Positions 1 to 11,400 of a stretch of 64,000 nt of DNA are shown here, in pieces. A model generated the notes under the pieces. It saw only the letters and a program-made list of their open reading frames with translations, was not told the origin of the DNA and searched no databases. Source of the stretch: Trachythela sp. YZ-2020 (Eukaryota > Cnidaria > Anthozoa > Malacalcyonacea > Clavulariidae); the NCBI GenBank assembly GCA_016169945.1, contig JADLSH010000249.1, positions 2,604,001-2,668,000 on the forward strand. The letters run 5' to 3'. The position numbers were made by a program, and so were the translations under genes. The stretch's first letter is position 1. The number at the start of each line of letters is the position of its first letter.

Positions 1-359
1 AGTTATCTAGCACACTGATAAAAGCCTCGTTAATCTTGTTACTTAATTCCTTACTCTTGTAGTTAACATCAGGGTGCAGGATAGATTCAACATCACGACC
101 TGATATTTTGTTATCGCCACAAAGTTGTTTCACTTCCCGCCACAAATCACGTAGTTCCTTTACTTTGCTTTGATAATAAACTTTACGACATCGTTTCCGT
201 TCTTTAACTTTACGTAATAATTTAAAAAGAGGTTCGTTCCCCGAAGCGAGTGCTTTCGGCCTTCGAACAATCAAGGACTTAAGGTGACTGGTCATCCATG
301 GGCGATCAGTTTTATGGACCTTTATAGATCGTTCAGGTATAATAGTGTTATCTAATCTG
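1..359 (-). pseudogene. LINE retrotransposon ORF fragment (linker before reverse transcriptase), runs off left edge
   Basis: The minus strand is open without a stop from about 359 to the window edge. The translation contains DRPWMTSHLKSLI, followed by a very basic stretch (KLLRKVKERKRCRKVYYQSK). This matches the segment that joins the endonuclease and reverse transcriptase of CR1/Jockey-type LINEs, where a DKPWMT-like motif is usual. The same motif class is seen at about 50876 in the LINE further right. No start codon is visible and the open frame ends abruptly near 359, so the piece is truncated at its 5' end. The RT domain would lie outside the window. Confidence 0.7.
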
Positions 360-439
360 GGTCATGGTGCACAACTTGTGGTCGCTCGGTTTAATTGAAG
401 ACATCAGATTGGACCGGAGTATTTCTGTTAGAAAACGGC

Positions 440-1262
440 CGACACTTGCTATAGTGTCATAAATAATGTCCGACTTGGTTGTTGGCCAACTTTTGAGCGC
501 AATTCTTCTCTTTCTTTCTCTGCAACTGCAAAATGATTTTGAAGTGACCTAGCTTTATCTAATTGAATTTGAGTTAAGTTTTCTTGGTGTGCAAACATTC
601 CCTTATTTGAGTAGCGAAGTTCCAAGCCTAAGTACTTAAAACTGTTCTGATTCTCTCTCGAGCTCCCTATACGTTTAAACTCTGCCGTACATGTTCAACG
701 ACAGTCTGTTCGAATTGTTCTGTGCCGCCCCATATAAAGTCATCAACATGAGCAGCTTGCACTCCTATCATACCATGAAAATACTGTTGGATCTACTTTG
801 GATATTCTACCTTTCGATCATAACATATTTGACTTTATTATACCAGTACAATAACGCATCATTTAATCCACACACATTTCTTTAAAAGCCAAATCTTATC
901 TTCAGCCCTTGCTTCCTAGGGTGGTTGTATAAACATGTCTCTTTCAATGCAATTTCCTTGAAGAAACGCTGTCTTAATGTCCATGGAATTAATCATCTAA
1001 CCCTTTTGTGCGATAATAGCCATGACTATTCTTAAAGATTCATTTCCACATGTAGGAGAGTCACTTTGATTAAGATTGTTCTCCTCAAATCCTCGAGCTA
1101 CAAGTCTAGCTTTTGGAACAATCCCTGATTCAGTTTCTTTCAGAGTAAGAACCCACCTGGTAGACGTACATTTCTGTCCTTGATTAGCAAGTCCAGTACC
1201 TCATCAGACAACTCAACTTCGTCAGTGATTGGAGTTTCAATTATCTCTAATTCATTGACTTT
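440..1262 (-). pseudogene. Ty1/copia-type reverse transcriptase remnant
   Basis: Read on the minus strand, conceptual pieces in different frames give a copia RT in order: RWVLTLKETESGIVPKARLV and ARGFEENN (about 1165-1070), INSMDIKTAFLQGN (about 1000-950), GLNDALLYWYNKV (about 850), and AHVDDFIWGG (about 745-715). Further along come KYLGLELRYSNKGMFA and DKARSLQNHF. AFLQG and xVDD are the diagnostic copia RT motifs. At least two in-frame stops (in place of residues near QKG and QPP) and two or more frameshifts break it. No LTRs, integrase or gag were found next to it. The remnant cannot be functional. Confidence 0.8.
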
Positions 1263-2389
1263 ACTTAAATGAAGCAACTGAAATTAAACTATTCAGACAT
1301 GAATTTAAGCATTTTAGAAAGTTCCGAGATAAAATAATACTTTATCAGACCAAACAAATGAAAAATATAACATATAAAATTACATACATTTTGGAATTTT
1401 AGGCAGTGCTTGAATAATTAAATTTGAGAACAAAATTAGACTTATGGCAGCCAATCAAATAAATTGTCAACGCATGCGTATTGCAGAAGATCCTAACAAG
1501 TAACAAAACATTAAAAAAGAAAAAAAGAAGCCAAAGCAAACTGCAAAGTTGTTTTACAGCTTTCAAAAAACAAAGTTTGTCAGTAATACACTGAGTCTGC
1601 AGGCATTAATGTGCAAGAACTTGTGATGTTCAAGAAAAGCAAATGGGAACTAGTAAATTAAAACTGCTGGCAACCGAATTGTTTGGCAAAACAAATATGC
1701 TTCTGAGTAAATATATTTTTCAAACAAACCCGAAGGCGTAGAAACAGCAAGTCATGTTTTTGCCGGTGGCAATATTGAAAGAAGGCATTTCAAAGCTTTT
1801 GTGAGGTAATTCGTTTTACTTCATTGTACATATCATGTTTACGGCTTTATGCCAAACTATATCTTGAAAACCATTTTAATAGCTATAGGCGTAGTACTTC
1901 TATGTTGTAAAATTGGCCGAAGACCGACATAGTTTACAGTACTTTAACTATGATGTCCATGCTTAGACCATGACAATCCAAATTGTTGTATCTTTAATAA
2001 TCGTAAAATTTAACGCCAGCAGGTAAAGCAACTCAATGGGCTCATACAGGACGAATAAGAATATTAAATCTTAAGAATATTCAAAGACTTAGAATTTACT
2101 TTTTGAGGTTTGTTTTCATCCTAATAATATACATGAAAATATTTCTCAATTTTTATTGGCTGAGAGCAGTGCAGTTTTGAGGAAATACAGTGCAGAAAAA
2201 AGGAAATATAGTGCAAATTTTTAAATTTTTTTTAATTTGCACAAAAATCATTTTTGACTAGAAAAAACCTCTTCCTGTTGCATTTTTTTTTCATGTTATT
2301 TGCATAAAGTATTCTGATTCTCTTCGTGTTAAATTTTTTCATGTATATTATTAATAAGTAATAGCATGATTTTTCGTGCAATTTGAAAA
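1263..2389. other. AT-rich non-coding stretch, nothing recognised
   Basis: About 1.1 kb of AT-rich sequence with scattered homopolymer runs. No reading frame with family resemblance, no splice-bounded exon and no clear repeat was found. Confidence 0.5.
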
Positions 2390-2391
2390 AA

Positions 2392-2484
2392 CATGCACTC
2401 GTGAGTTTTTCAAAGACCTCAAATAGCACTCGTCCTTTGGACTCGTGCAATTTTGATAGTCTTTGAAAAACTCACTTGTGCATG
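2392..2484. repeat. Short imperfect hairpin, MITE-like
   Basis: The sequence CACTCGTGAGTTTTTCAAAG on the left is answered on the right by CTTTGAAAAACTCACTTGTG, so the two ends can pair over about 25 bp with few mismatches. The loop is about 40 bp. No target-site duplication was identified. Confidence 0.5.
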
Positions 2485-3310
2485 TTAAGCCTTTAGATGT
2501 GTGTTTAGTTATAAAGATATTAGCTTTATAAATAATTTAATATAATTCTGAAGATATTTAAGTGATAATTGTCGCAAAATTTAAGCACAAAAAAATTATA
2601 GATATGACTGCAATTGTCTAGCGCAAACCTTTTTCTAACTTTCAAAGTCGTGTATGTGCTAGATTTCTGCTATATAATTATGTTTCACTGTTTCTTTTAG
2701 TTTCTATGCCTAGAATGATTTCAGTTCAGAAAAAATATATTATCGTTTCAAATGTCTCTTGTTTATGCTTGCTATTTTTAGTTCATTTGAGATAAAGCTG
2801 ACATGTCATGGAAGCCATCGACAAAAACAATTTTGCAATGAAACTTGCATGGGGAATTTTCAATGCAAATTTTTAATACATCGTTGTGTGATCACAAATT
2901 TATCAATTGTTTGCCACACATATGAAGCAATTAGTGTAATTATATTATTATAAGTTATTTATAATAAGAAAATGTTGGTTCATGATTTCGACAAATTTTC
3001 CAAAATTCGGTTAGTGAAAATCACAATTCGATTCGTAAATCACGAATCGCTATTTCTAACCCTGGATTGAACAAACTATCTTTTCTGCACCCAAGTTTGT
3101 CCAGACAGATCATCCGTCATGTTGTTATACAAATATACAAAGATGCAAAATCTGTCAGAGTAATGTATAATAGCTGAATAATGTATTACTATGTATGCGT
3201 CTTGATGGATGGTCCGTCTGTTAAGTGATGTAGATAAGACATGGGGTAGCTGGGCTAATCTGAAATCTAGAGGGGTCATAGTATCAATTTGCGGACGCGG
3301 GGCATACTAG
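2485..3310. other. Non-coding AT-rich stretch, nothing recognised
   Basis: Only short open frames without family resemblance are seen. No repeat boundary or RNA gene could be supported. Confidence 0.45.
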
Positions 3311-3316
3311 TGTTTA

Positions 3317-3587
3317 CCAGCGGCAGACGTCTTTCGCGAAATATTGGGGGTGCAAACTTAGGTTGCCAACATATAATCACCCTTTTGTTGCTGAAAATCT
3401 CAATTCTTATAACCTTTTTGGCAAAAACTTCATGCAAACTTACTTAAATTATAGCCTATCAAGGCTTTCGTGGTCTAAAAATCGTTGATACAGCTTTGTT
3501 ACACAGCTAATCAGCTATCACTCAAAGGCTTTGAGAAATTATTGGGGGGGGCACCACCCCCTTCGCCCCCCTAGTGTCCGCCACTGG
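3317..3587. mobile_element. 271-bp non-autonomous TIR element with TGTTTA duplication
   Basis: The ends read CCAGCGGCAGAC on the left and, in reverse complement, CCAGTGGCGGAC on the right. The copies of TGTTTA directly outside (3311-3316 and 3588-3593) form an exact 6-bp target-site duplication. The interior is non-coding and ends in a G/C-rich stretch with runs of seven to eight G and of five to six C. No transposase is encoded. The duplication length does not by itself fix the superfamily. Confidence 0.7.
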
Positions 3588-3593
3588 TGTTTA

Positions 3594-4740
3594 CATAAGA
3601 GCTTACTTCAGTCCTGATACTGATAGTCCGAAAAGTAGCTGTTAATCGGCTCTGCCGATGTTTCGCCGATGATCGGCTCATCCCTAAGATTCTGCTTATA
3701 CAAAGACTGATCATCTGATCTGTCTACAAATGGTATGTCTTGACAGATCCATCTCTAGTAAAACCAATCCAATAACGCCAACTTTATGATTCGCGTATTT
3801 GGCTAGTTAATGTGATTATTGATTCAGTGACAAAAACTAGAGATTCAACATACCTGCCTGTGCACTTAAATAATTCTGAACACAGAAAAGCAAGCACAAC
3901 ACCAAAATACACGACTTCATCGCAAGACCTTGCAACAAACACGTAAACAATGCTGCTAAATAGACTTTCAAAACGCAGTAAACTTTTGGAAGTCGAAATT
4001 CCAAGTACGTTTATATACTGTATACACAAACTTATATTTCACAAATTATTTGCTTGGTAGAAAGTTATCCGCTACTTTCAAAGACACCACTATAAGAAGA
4101 ATCCCTCTTTCAAGAAGCTTTGGACAAGATCGATGAATAAAACAAAAAACTCCTTTATACTCAAAATGTGATTTGCAACAAATTGAATTTCAATTTTCAA
4201 GATGGCGTCATTTTTTGTTTCTTAGTACCCAGGGATCTTTTGTTCAGACCGCGCATCATCGAAACACTGATCTGGTAGAGATAACTGGATAGCGCAAACC
4301 ATTTCTCAGATGGTGCAGAAAATGGGGCGGCAAACTTCAAAGCGTTTATAATAAGCTACGATTTTATATTGAGATGACTTCACCGTGTACAAATTTTGCG
4401 TATTTATACTTTCAATTCTTCAATAACTGTTTTATAAGCGATTGGATCTGATGATGCCATTGGATGATTTCCAGAGGATGATTTCTTTGTTGTGCCAAAA
4501 ATGCACGAAAAATGAACTGTCGACTTTATTATTTCTTTTGAAAACGTCTTCAGACTTCAAAAATACCAGAAAACTTTAATACTTTGACATATAAAACATC
4601 TCAAGCAATAAATTCCTGCTATAAAACTTTAGAAAGGTTATCAGTTATCCCTTAGCAAATAATGGCTGACTAATTCCGACTAATTCATTTTTAGCACAAT
4701 AATAGTCAACAGACGCTAGCTAAATCCACGGTTACAACTG
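3594..4740. other. Non-coding stretch, nothing recognised
   Basis: An 81-codon frame on the minus strand (3784-4029) has no recognisable motif, no splice support and no repeat partner, so it is not called as a gene. The rest shows no open frame of note. Confidence 0.45.
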
Positions 4741-4924
4741 TTTGCAAACAAAGTGAACATAAGTCACATCCCCTGCATGCGCACAATGCTGGCAAAGAAT
4801 GGAGTGCGTAGGGGGGGGGGGGGGCTTCTACTTACTACGGGACGTTTAATAGAGAGGGTTGTTTATCACAAAATTCTATCAGGAAAGACAGACAGATGCC
4901 TCTGCACAGTAACGGCGGAAGATA

Positions 4925-5245
4925 GGTTGTGTGGGGGCTAGACATACTCTTTGGGGGGAGGGGGGTAGACATACTCTTGGGCGGTCCGGGGGGTCGCTCC
5001 CCCAGAAATTTTGAAATCAGTTGTCTCTGAAATGATATTTCCTGTGTTCTATGAAAGATTTGACATGCAAAACCATGTCATTTTGCATGTTTTGCATTTC
5101 AGGCAACGAAAAATCTCACTCCTCCGTATGAAATTATTCCACAGTTCCACTTTGATCTTTTTTAGGGGGCTTATCCCCCCACTTCTACTTCTGGGGGGTT
5201 GTAGCCCCCCTAGCACCCTCCCCTATTCCGCCGCACCTGCCTCTA
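4925..5245 (+). repeat. Dispersed G/C-run repeat, copy 1
   Basis: Key landmarks are a GGTCCGGGGGGTCGCTCCCCC block, TTTGCATTTCAGGCA, and a closing pair of GGGGGCTTA and CCCCCC runs ending near CCGCCGC. The same landmarks in the same order recur at 15890-16165 (inside a lipase intron), and the first part recurs at 49440-49515. It is a non-coding interspersed repeat. Termini are approximate. Confidence 0.6.
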
Positions 5246-5374
5246 CACAAGACTTAACGAACATGCAACAACAAACAAATCAGAAATTTAAAAACACATA
5301 GATATAGATAAAACATACTCTATCTACCTGACAAACCTACTGAAACTCAACTTAGACGAACCTAGTACTGGAAC

Positions 5375-5713
5375 AGGGCCTATTCTAAGAAATTTTCAAT
5401 AGTGCACACTTCAGAGAATGAGTGTGCCCTTTGCGAACATCTAGAAGTGCTCATTTTCAGTAGTAGTGGTAGAAACTGACCACATTTTACGGAGGTGCAG
5501 CGATCCTCCTCCGGGAAATCATTACCTGTATTTTGGGGAGAGGTAGGTAATAAATATAAAAGTCCAAAAGACAACCCCCCAACCCCACAATTGCCTGTGC
5601 TCTGTTGCTATAGTAATCCGAATTTCAATAGTAATCAATTTTCAATAGTGCGCACTTACAGATTCAATACTGCACACTTTCCAATCAATACTGCACAGTA
5701 CTAGATAGGCCCT
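5375..5713. mobile_element. 339-bp TIR element with 10-bp target-site duplication
   Basis: The element begins AGGGCCTATTCTA and ends TAGATAGGCCCT, which are inverted copies. GTACTGGAAC lies directly outside both ends (5365-5374 and 5714-5723), a perfect 10-bp duplication. A 9-11 bp duplication is typical of MULE/Mutator-like transposons, so a non-autonomous MULE is the best guess. No transposase frame is present. Confidence 0.75.
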
Positions 5714-5723
5714 GTACTGGAAC

Positions 5724-6540
5724 ACAAAGCACAGACGACATGACACTATTTCTACACAACTCTACCATCCTGGACAAGGCTAAACACTAGGCAATTTGAT
5801 TTTCAAATAAGCACTCGCCATTCACTCTAGATCTGGATATAACATCACCGAAAAGAGCGCTGACTGAGTGTAAATAAATAAGGCACTGCTACGTTTGTAA
5901 TACGTCGAAGTTCGTGTGGTGCCAGTGTAGGTAGCTGGTAGCGTCTATATACAATAAGCATCGGGTGATCAATCTACCTGAAAAAAACTTAGTAGAATTA
6001 TCCTAAAGACCGGAAGCTTGTAAGAGGGTGGTAAAGGGAAGGGGGGGGGGGGGGACGATCACGTTTCACACGAGCCTAACATTTCACGTTTCACGTGTAA
6101 AAAAATAGCCGTTTCACAAAAATTATAAAATACATTTTCAACTGCATGTGTAAATTATATTTTATAAAGTGAGTATTTAATGCCGTTCTTCACCCTTTGC
6201 CAAATTTTTAAGTTTTCGAAACCACTTTTAAAGGTGATGTAAAGTCCCGATGTAAACAAACCGGCAACGTCCGTTTGTTTATTATACATTTTAAACACGC
6301 CGGCTATATTTAAAAAATTATGATATGTTCTGGTTCGTTATGCTTTAAATAAATACAGATTCGAGTTTCTGATTTAGAAGATGTCGAATTTTAGTCGAAA
6401 AAACGCGAAATTTGGGCAATGCGGTTTACATCGCGGGAGTTAACAATATTTCCGTTCACAGAAGGCGGGCACAACTGGTCTGCTAAATGACGCAGGATCA
6501 TGCAGCCGTGATCCATGACTAAAACACAAAGAAAATCATG
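5724..6540. other. Non-coding stretch with a G homopolymer
   Basis: A long G run lies near 6042-6054. No coding exon, RNA gene or bounded repeat could be supported. Confidence 0.4.
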
Positions 6541-6795
6541 ACCGTGGAGAAGCTTGTATATCTGATACAAAATCTTGATAATTTACATGAACTTTAAGTT
6601 CATTTTCCCACACCAAATATCATTAATGTCTTTAGGAGATTATTGAAGTATACGAACGCTTTTTTATCAAGACGAATCGCAAGCGATATGCAACATAAGA
6701 TATACCTATACAACCACTCGCTTTTGGCTCATGTTTGGATATCTTATATTAATTGTACATCAGTACAACACGGCCGCTCGTGCGGTATATCTTAA
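6541..6795 (+). repeat. Dispersed repeat, copy 1 (partner at 42695)
   Basis: The order of landmarks CTTGTATATCTGATACA, TTTACATGAACTTTAAG, CACCAAATATCATT and CACGGCCGCTC is repeated at 42695-42955 with moderate divergence. There, the repeat interrupts the 3' end of a LINE. It is non-coding. Family unknown. Confidence 0.6.
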
Positions 6796-8120
6796 TAATT
6801 GCATTATTTGCATAACCTAATATACTTTTCATTATTCTAGGATATATGCGTCATTCGTTAATCCAATTTGACCTAAATTACGTCCCATTGATGACGTCGA
6901 TCCAAGAGGCTAAAATAACACGTTCCAATGCTATGTTCCAATGCCAAGGGCATTAGAGGTGACAGTCACGTCGCGCTTGCCGGATTAATTTTCATTTGGC
7001 GAAGGCAATTTTAGGAATTTATCCTTAAAAAGAGGAATTGTGCACAGTTGTTGGGTATGGAACTTAAAAGACCATGTTGCACGACGGGTAATTTTTGCTG
7101 CAAATCGCAACGCAATTTCGGACACAAAGCGATATGTTATAGACAGGTAAAACGCTATTATATATCCGGCAGCTTAGCTAACTATAAAGGGCTTTTGCTA
7201 ACGATCAGGTATTCAGCTGTTGCTTGTTCCAAATCTGGATTGAAAGGCTAGATAATCTACAAGCCGCGGATAGATATTTTCCGAAAGTAGTCCAGATAAG
7301 GATGATAGACGGGTTTCAAAGAAGAAGCCATTTCATGACCATGTCATGGTTCCGTGCGTAGGTACCTAAGATACGATCGGTAGATTTGGTAGTCAGCTGC
7401 TTTTCGTTCGACCAAATATTTGCAAAGAAGTCTTGTGTCAATGTGAGGTCTTAGCCCATGGCCAGGCTTGCCAACCCTTGACTAGTCAGAATCTGGAGAT
7501 TCTGAAAAAATTCCTTGAAAAATCTGGAGATTTTTTAAATCAACTAAAATGATTTTCTAATAGACACCAAAACCAATTTTGTATTTATTTTATGGTGAAT
7601 ATGAGGTGGACGAATGGATCTTACTCTATTACTTTTTGTAAGTTTATCCAATCCTATCCCTCAAGAGGTTGGGGGCTTTGAGGATATGAGTGGATAATTA
7701 ATTTTATCACTGTTGTGTCCTTAAAAATACAAAATAGCGATTGAGTAGAACATAAATTCATACTTTTAGACCATTTTTAAATTAAAGCAATTTAAACCAA
7801 GATATATATTAACCAAGATATATTAGGAATTCTTAATAGTTAGAAAAATCGGGTGAATGTGACCTGCCCGAAAAATCGGGTGAGTTTGCAGGTCTGTAGC
7901 CCCCCAAAGCAAAAAGTGCTCCGTGGTCCCTGAATGTTCACTATTTTTCATTGCACGCGCGCACATTTCTACATAGCATGGCTCTGTGCAGAAATTATGC
8001 CGTCTAGAGAATATTTTATATCGCAATTTATATCAGTATAATAACAATTGTTCTTGAATTAGAAATTCGAACCAGTTAAAAACTAATCGGCTTTGCCTAA
8101 TTTCATACTATGATATACGT
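6796..8120. other. Region upstream of the lipase gene, mostly unassigned
   Basis: No exon or named repeat was found. A pair of GAAAAATCGGGTGA sequences near 7850 and 7870 is a local duplication. Any distal promoter elements of the lipase would lie here, but none could be identified. Confidence 0.35.
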
Positions 8121-8128
8121 TATATAAG
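8121..8128 (+). promoter_or_regulatory. Possible TATA box of the lipase gene
   Basis: TATATAAG lies about 290 bp before the start codon of exon 1. A start site near 8150 would give a 5' leader of about 265 bases. This is a sequence match only; TATA-like strings are common in AT-rich DNA. Confidence 0.25.
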
Positions 8129-8415
8129 AACCATTTCAGCATATATGTGTCCAAAAATATTGGTTCCCTAAGCGGGTTTTTAACGGCACCACACGTTAAG
8201 GAATTTTTCCGAAAACTAAGGAATTACACAGCTCTTGTTAAGGAATTCTCCAGTTTGTCTGCGCAATGCCTCAAGGCGATTCCTGCTTCTCGGATCAGTT
8301 TCCTTCAGGCTTCAGCGCCGTTCAGTACACAGTGAAGAAGAGCGCATTATTACAGGACGAAGCGCGCAAAACGGCAAAACAGATTCGCAAGTTATACGAT
8401 TGAACGTACGGCAAT

Positions 8416-8499
8416 ATGCAATCAATGGCGTACTTCGTTCTTTTGGTCTGTTTGGTGGCTGGAAGCTTCGCTGAAGACCCAGAAATCAACATGAACGTG
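8416..8499 (+). CDS. Lipase exon 1 (signal peptide)
   Basis: This exon encodes 28 residues ending INMNV, followed by donor GTATGTG. It is joined to exon 2, which begins [10 protein letters not shown]; together they recreate the conserved NMNxSQ-WGYP start of acid lipases. The exon lies 6.4 kb from the next one. Confidence 0.88.
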
Positions 8500-11400
8500 G
8501 TATGTGAATATGATATCGTATTTTTGACATTATTCTACGGTCGATGGAAGTATACGAGCGCCTGTCAGGCAACAAGTTAGCGCTGCATTGAAATATACTG
8601 CGGGATTATAGGATCAAGATATTTGAAAAATATAACAAGAACTTCAACGTTCCGAGCGAAAGCCCTTCGTCTGGAAGTTTATATGGGCCTTCGCAGCTTC
8701 GCTCCATTGGGCATTGGCCTTCGCTCGAAACGTCAAAGTTCCTGTTGGGCCATTCCATTTAATATTCACACCCCCCCTATGGACGAGATGTCACATTTAT
8801 ATACCATTAAGAAATCTTATATTTGCCCCGACCCCTCAGAAATCGGCAATTTTGTGCTAGTCCCTCGGAATTTTCTATAGAAATTGCAAGAACCCCTCAG
8901 AAATGACTATGGACGGTATGAGAAATTCCTGAACCGCTCAGAAATTTTGCAAAATTTCCTGAACCCCTCAGAGATTTGAGAAATATTTTCTCAACCCCTC
9001 AGAAATTCAAGCAATATTTTCGCAACCCCTCAGAAATTTGAGAAATATTTTCTCAACCCCTCAGAAATTCGAGAAATATTTTTGCAACCCCTCACAAATT
9101 CGAGAAATATTTTCGCAACCCCTCAGAAATTCGAGAAATATTTTCTCAACCCTCAGAAATTCGAGAAATATTTTCGCAACCCCTCAGAAATTTGAGAAAT
9201 ATTTTCTCAATCCCTCAGAAATTTAAGAAATTGGTCTATAAATGCAAGAATTATTTAGCATACAGTTAAATACTGAAAGGCCTCTGCTCGCAGGGTCAAC
9301 GTATCAATATAATATTGATTGTCAAACAATCAATACAGAACTATGGATATACCAAAAAGACATATTTTCATAGTTTCTGAATTCAGCTGCTTTATTATTT
9401 ATACACACAAATATTAAACAGACATTTCAAATTTTACCCGTATGTATTAACCTATAGCCTTAGGTAAAATATTTCAGGTATGATATTTGATCATAGTTAT
9501 TTCCTGGTACTTAAGATTTTAGCTAGATATAGTTACAGTCAGCACAGAAGGTTCTCATTAATCAAATACGATGAGTTAGAATGCAAGTTCACATTATTGA
9601 AAAATAGATCATATACCTACCTTGTTTTATTAACGCTTATTTAAGTAAGCTAAGGAAAAGCGCATTTTGGATAGCTAGACGCGCAGGAACGATCTCGGGC
9701 ATACCGCATACAGAAAGCACTCATCTTGAAACCAAAGAAAAACGCGTTCGATATTTTCAGGTAAAGAAATATGGCCATGTCACTAGCAACCAAGAAATAT
9801 TGAAACATTTTGTTAACTAGAGATGCTATTGACTAGTGCTAATTATCTGTCAACATCATATTTCACAGTCACGACTCACGAGATTTAAAAATGCAGTGTC
9901 CTTTATATTTAAAGATTTTTTTGCACTTCACTTGGTTGAACTAGAATACTGGGTTTGGTGGATAATCCAAGTGACTAGATATATACACAATTTAAGACCT
10001 AATCAGGAACGGTCGCGAAAAATGCAACACTAGGTCCTTTATATTTAGTTTCTTTCTTTTAAGAGAGCTTCACAACAATTGTAAAATATCCCTCTCAATT
10101 CGACCAATATATATAATTTATGTGGCCCGTCTTTGAATATAATTTGAACATTCACGTGCATGAAAGAGTTTGTACAATATATTACTTTTGTACCGGTTTG
10201 TGCAGTTTTACTGCCATGGTTTTCATGGACGCTTGGCCGTGTTAACGTTTCCGCGTCATTGACATCCGCATCGTGATTTGCGCTTATCGCTCGTGGTTCG
10301 TGGCCAGGGTTAAGTTGTCTGAACCATAACAAACTAAAGTTTTAAGCTACAGCGTTCCTAATAATTTTCAAGCAAAAATCATGTTTTCAAACACACGCAC
10401 TTTAACATAATGCTGTCTACATGAACGACACGGTCTATTTGTCGATCTGTGCTATGATCTGTACGAGTGGCATATAGAGCATACACTGTTCAAACTCTGT
10501 AGTGTCATATTTCGGATTAGGGCCAATGAACCATGGGTGGCATACGGTCATAAAATCATACATAAGGACGAATATTACTCATAGCTATATTATTTAGTAT
10601 ATTACTCATATTTTCTATGAAATTATTGAATGTATTACGTATAGCTACGCTACGCATTACATTCAATATCCACATTGAGGCCCCGTCCACACGTATCCGG
10701 ATTCGTTTGTATCCGCAAACATTTGTTGCGGATTCAAAAAGTTATGCGTCCACACGTATCTGGGTTCGTTGCGTTTTCGACCGTCCACACGTATCCGCGA
10801 AAACGATACGAATACGCTAGAATCGCTTACAGAGCATGCGCTATCGAACTCCGCATTGTGTTATTAGCGTGGGTGTATCTCAAATTTCATCAATTTACGT
10901 CACTGTTTTCAGAAAGTTGCGGATACAGTGCGTCCACACGTATCCGGATAAGTTGCGTTTTCAAACATTTCCACTCTGGAGATAGCCTGAGCCACAGACG
11001 AATATGTGACTCAGGCTACTCTGGAGATAGACTTTGTCAATAACGATGGAATTTTCAAGGAAGTATTTTGCGGGAAAGTGAGGAATTTTCGATTAAACTA
11101 CTCTCTCGACTTCGTCGCTCGACCAAACTAGTCGAGGTCGACTTGGAACAAGTCTACTCTGCAGACCGTTTTCAAAAAGGTGCGGTTACGTTTGTATCCG
11201 CAAAGTGTGGACGGAAGGCGTATCCGCGACAAAATGTTAGCGGTACAAACTTATCCGGATACGTGTGGACGGGGCCTGACAATAATCATATCCGCATTTC
11301 CCGCCATTTCATGAATGGCGCGAACAACGACAACGCAAACGCTGTTCATTGCTTTATAGAGTGTTGAATTTTAAGTATACGTATAATAGAAAACCCCTAA

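Noticed and set aside
3784..4029. 81-codon frame on the minus strand with hydrophobic stretches
   Set aside because: No family resemblance, splice sites or conservation evidence.
9038..9226. Repeat protein frame
   Set aside because: It lies entirely within the 30-bp intronic minisatellite.
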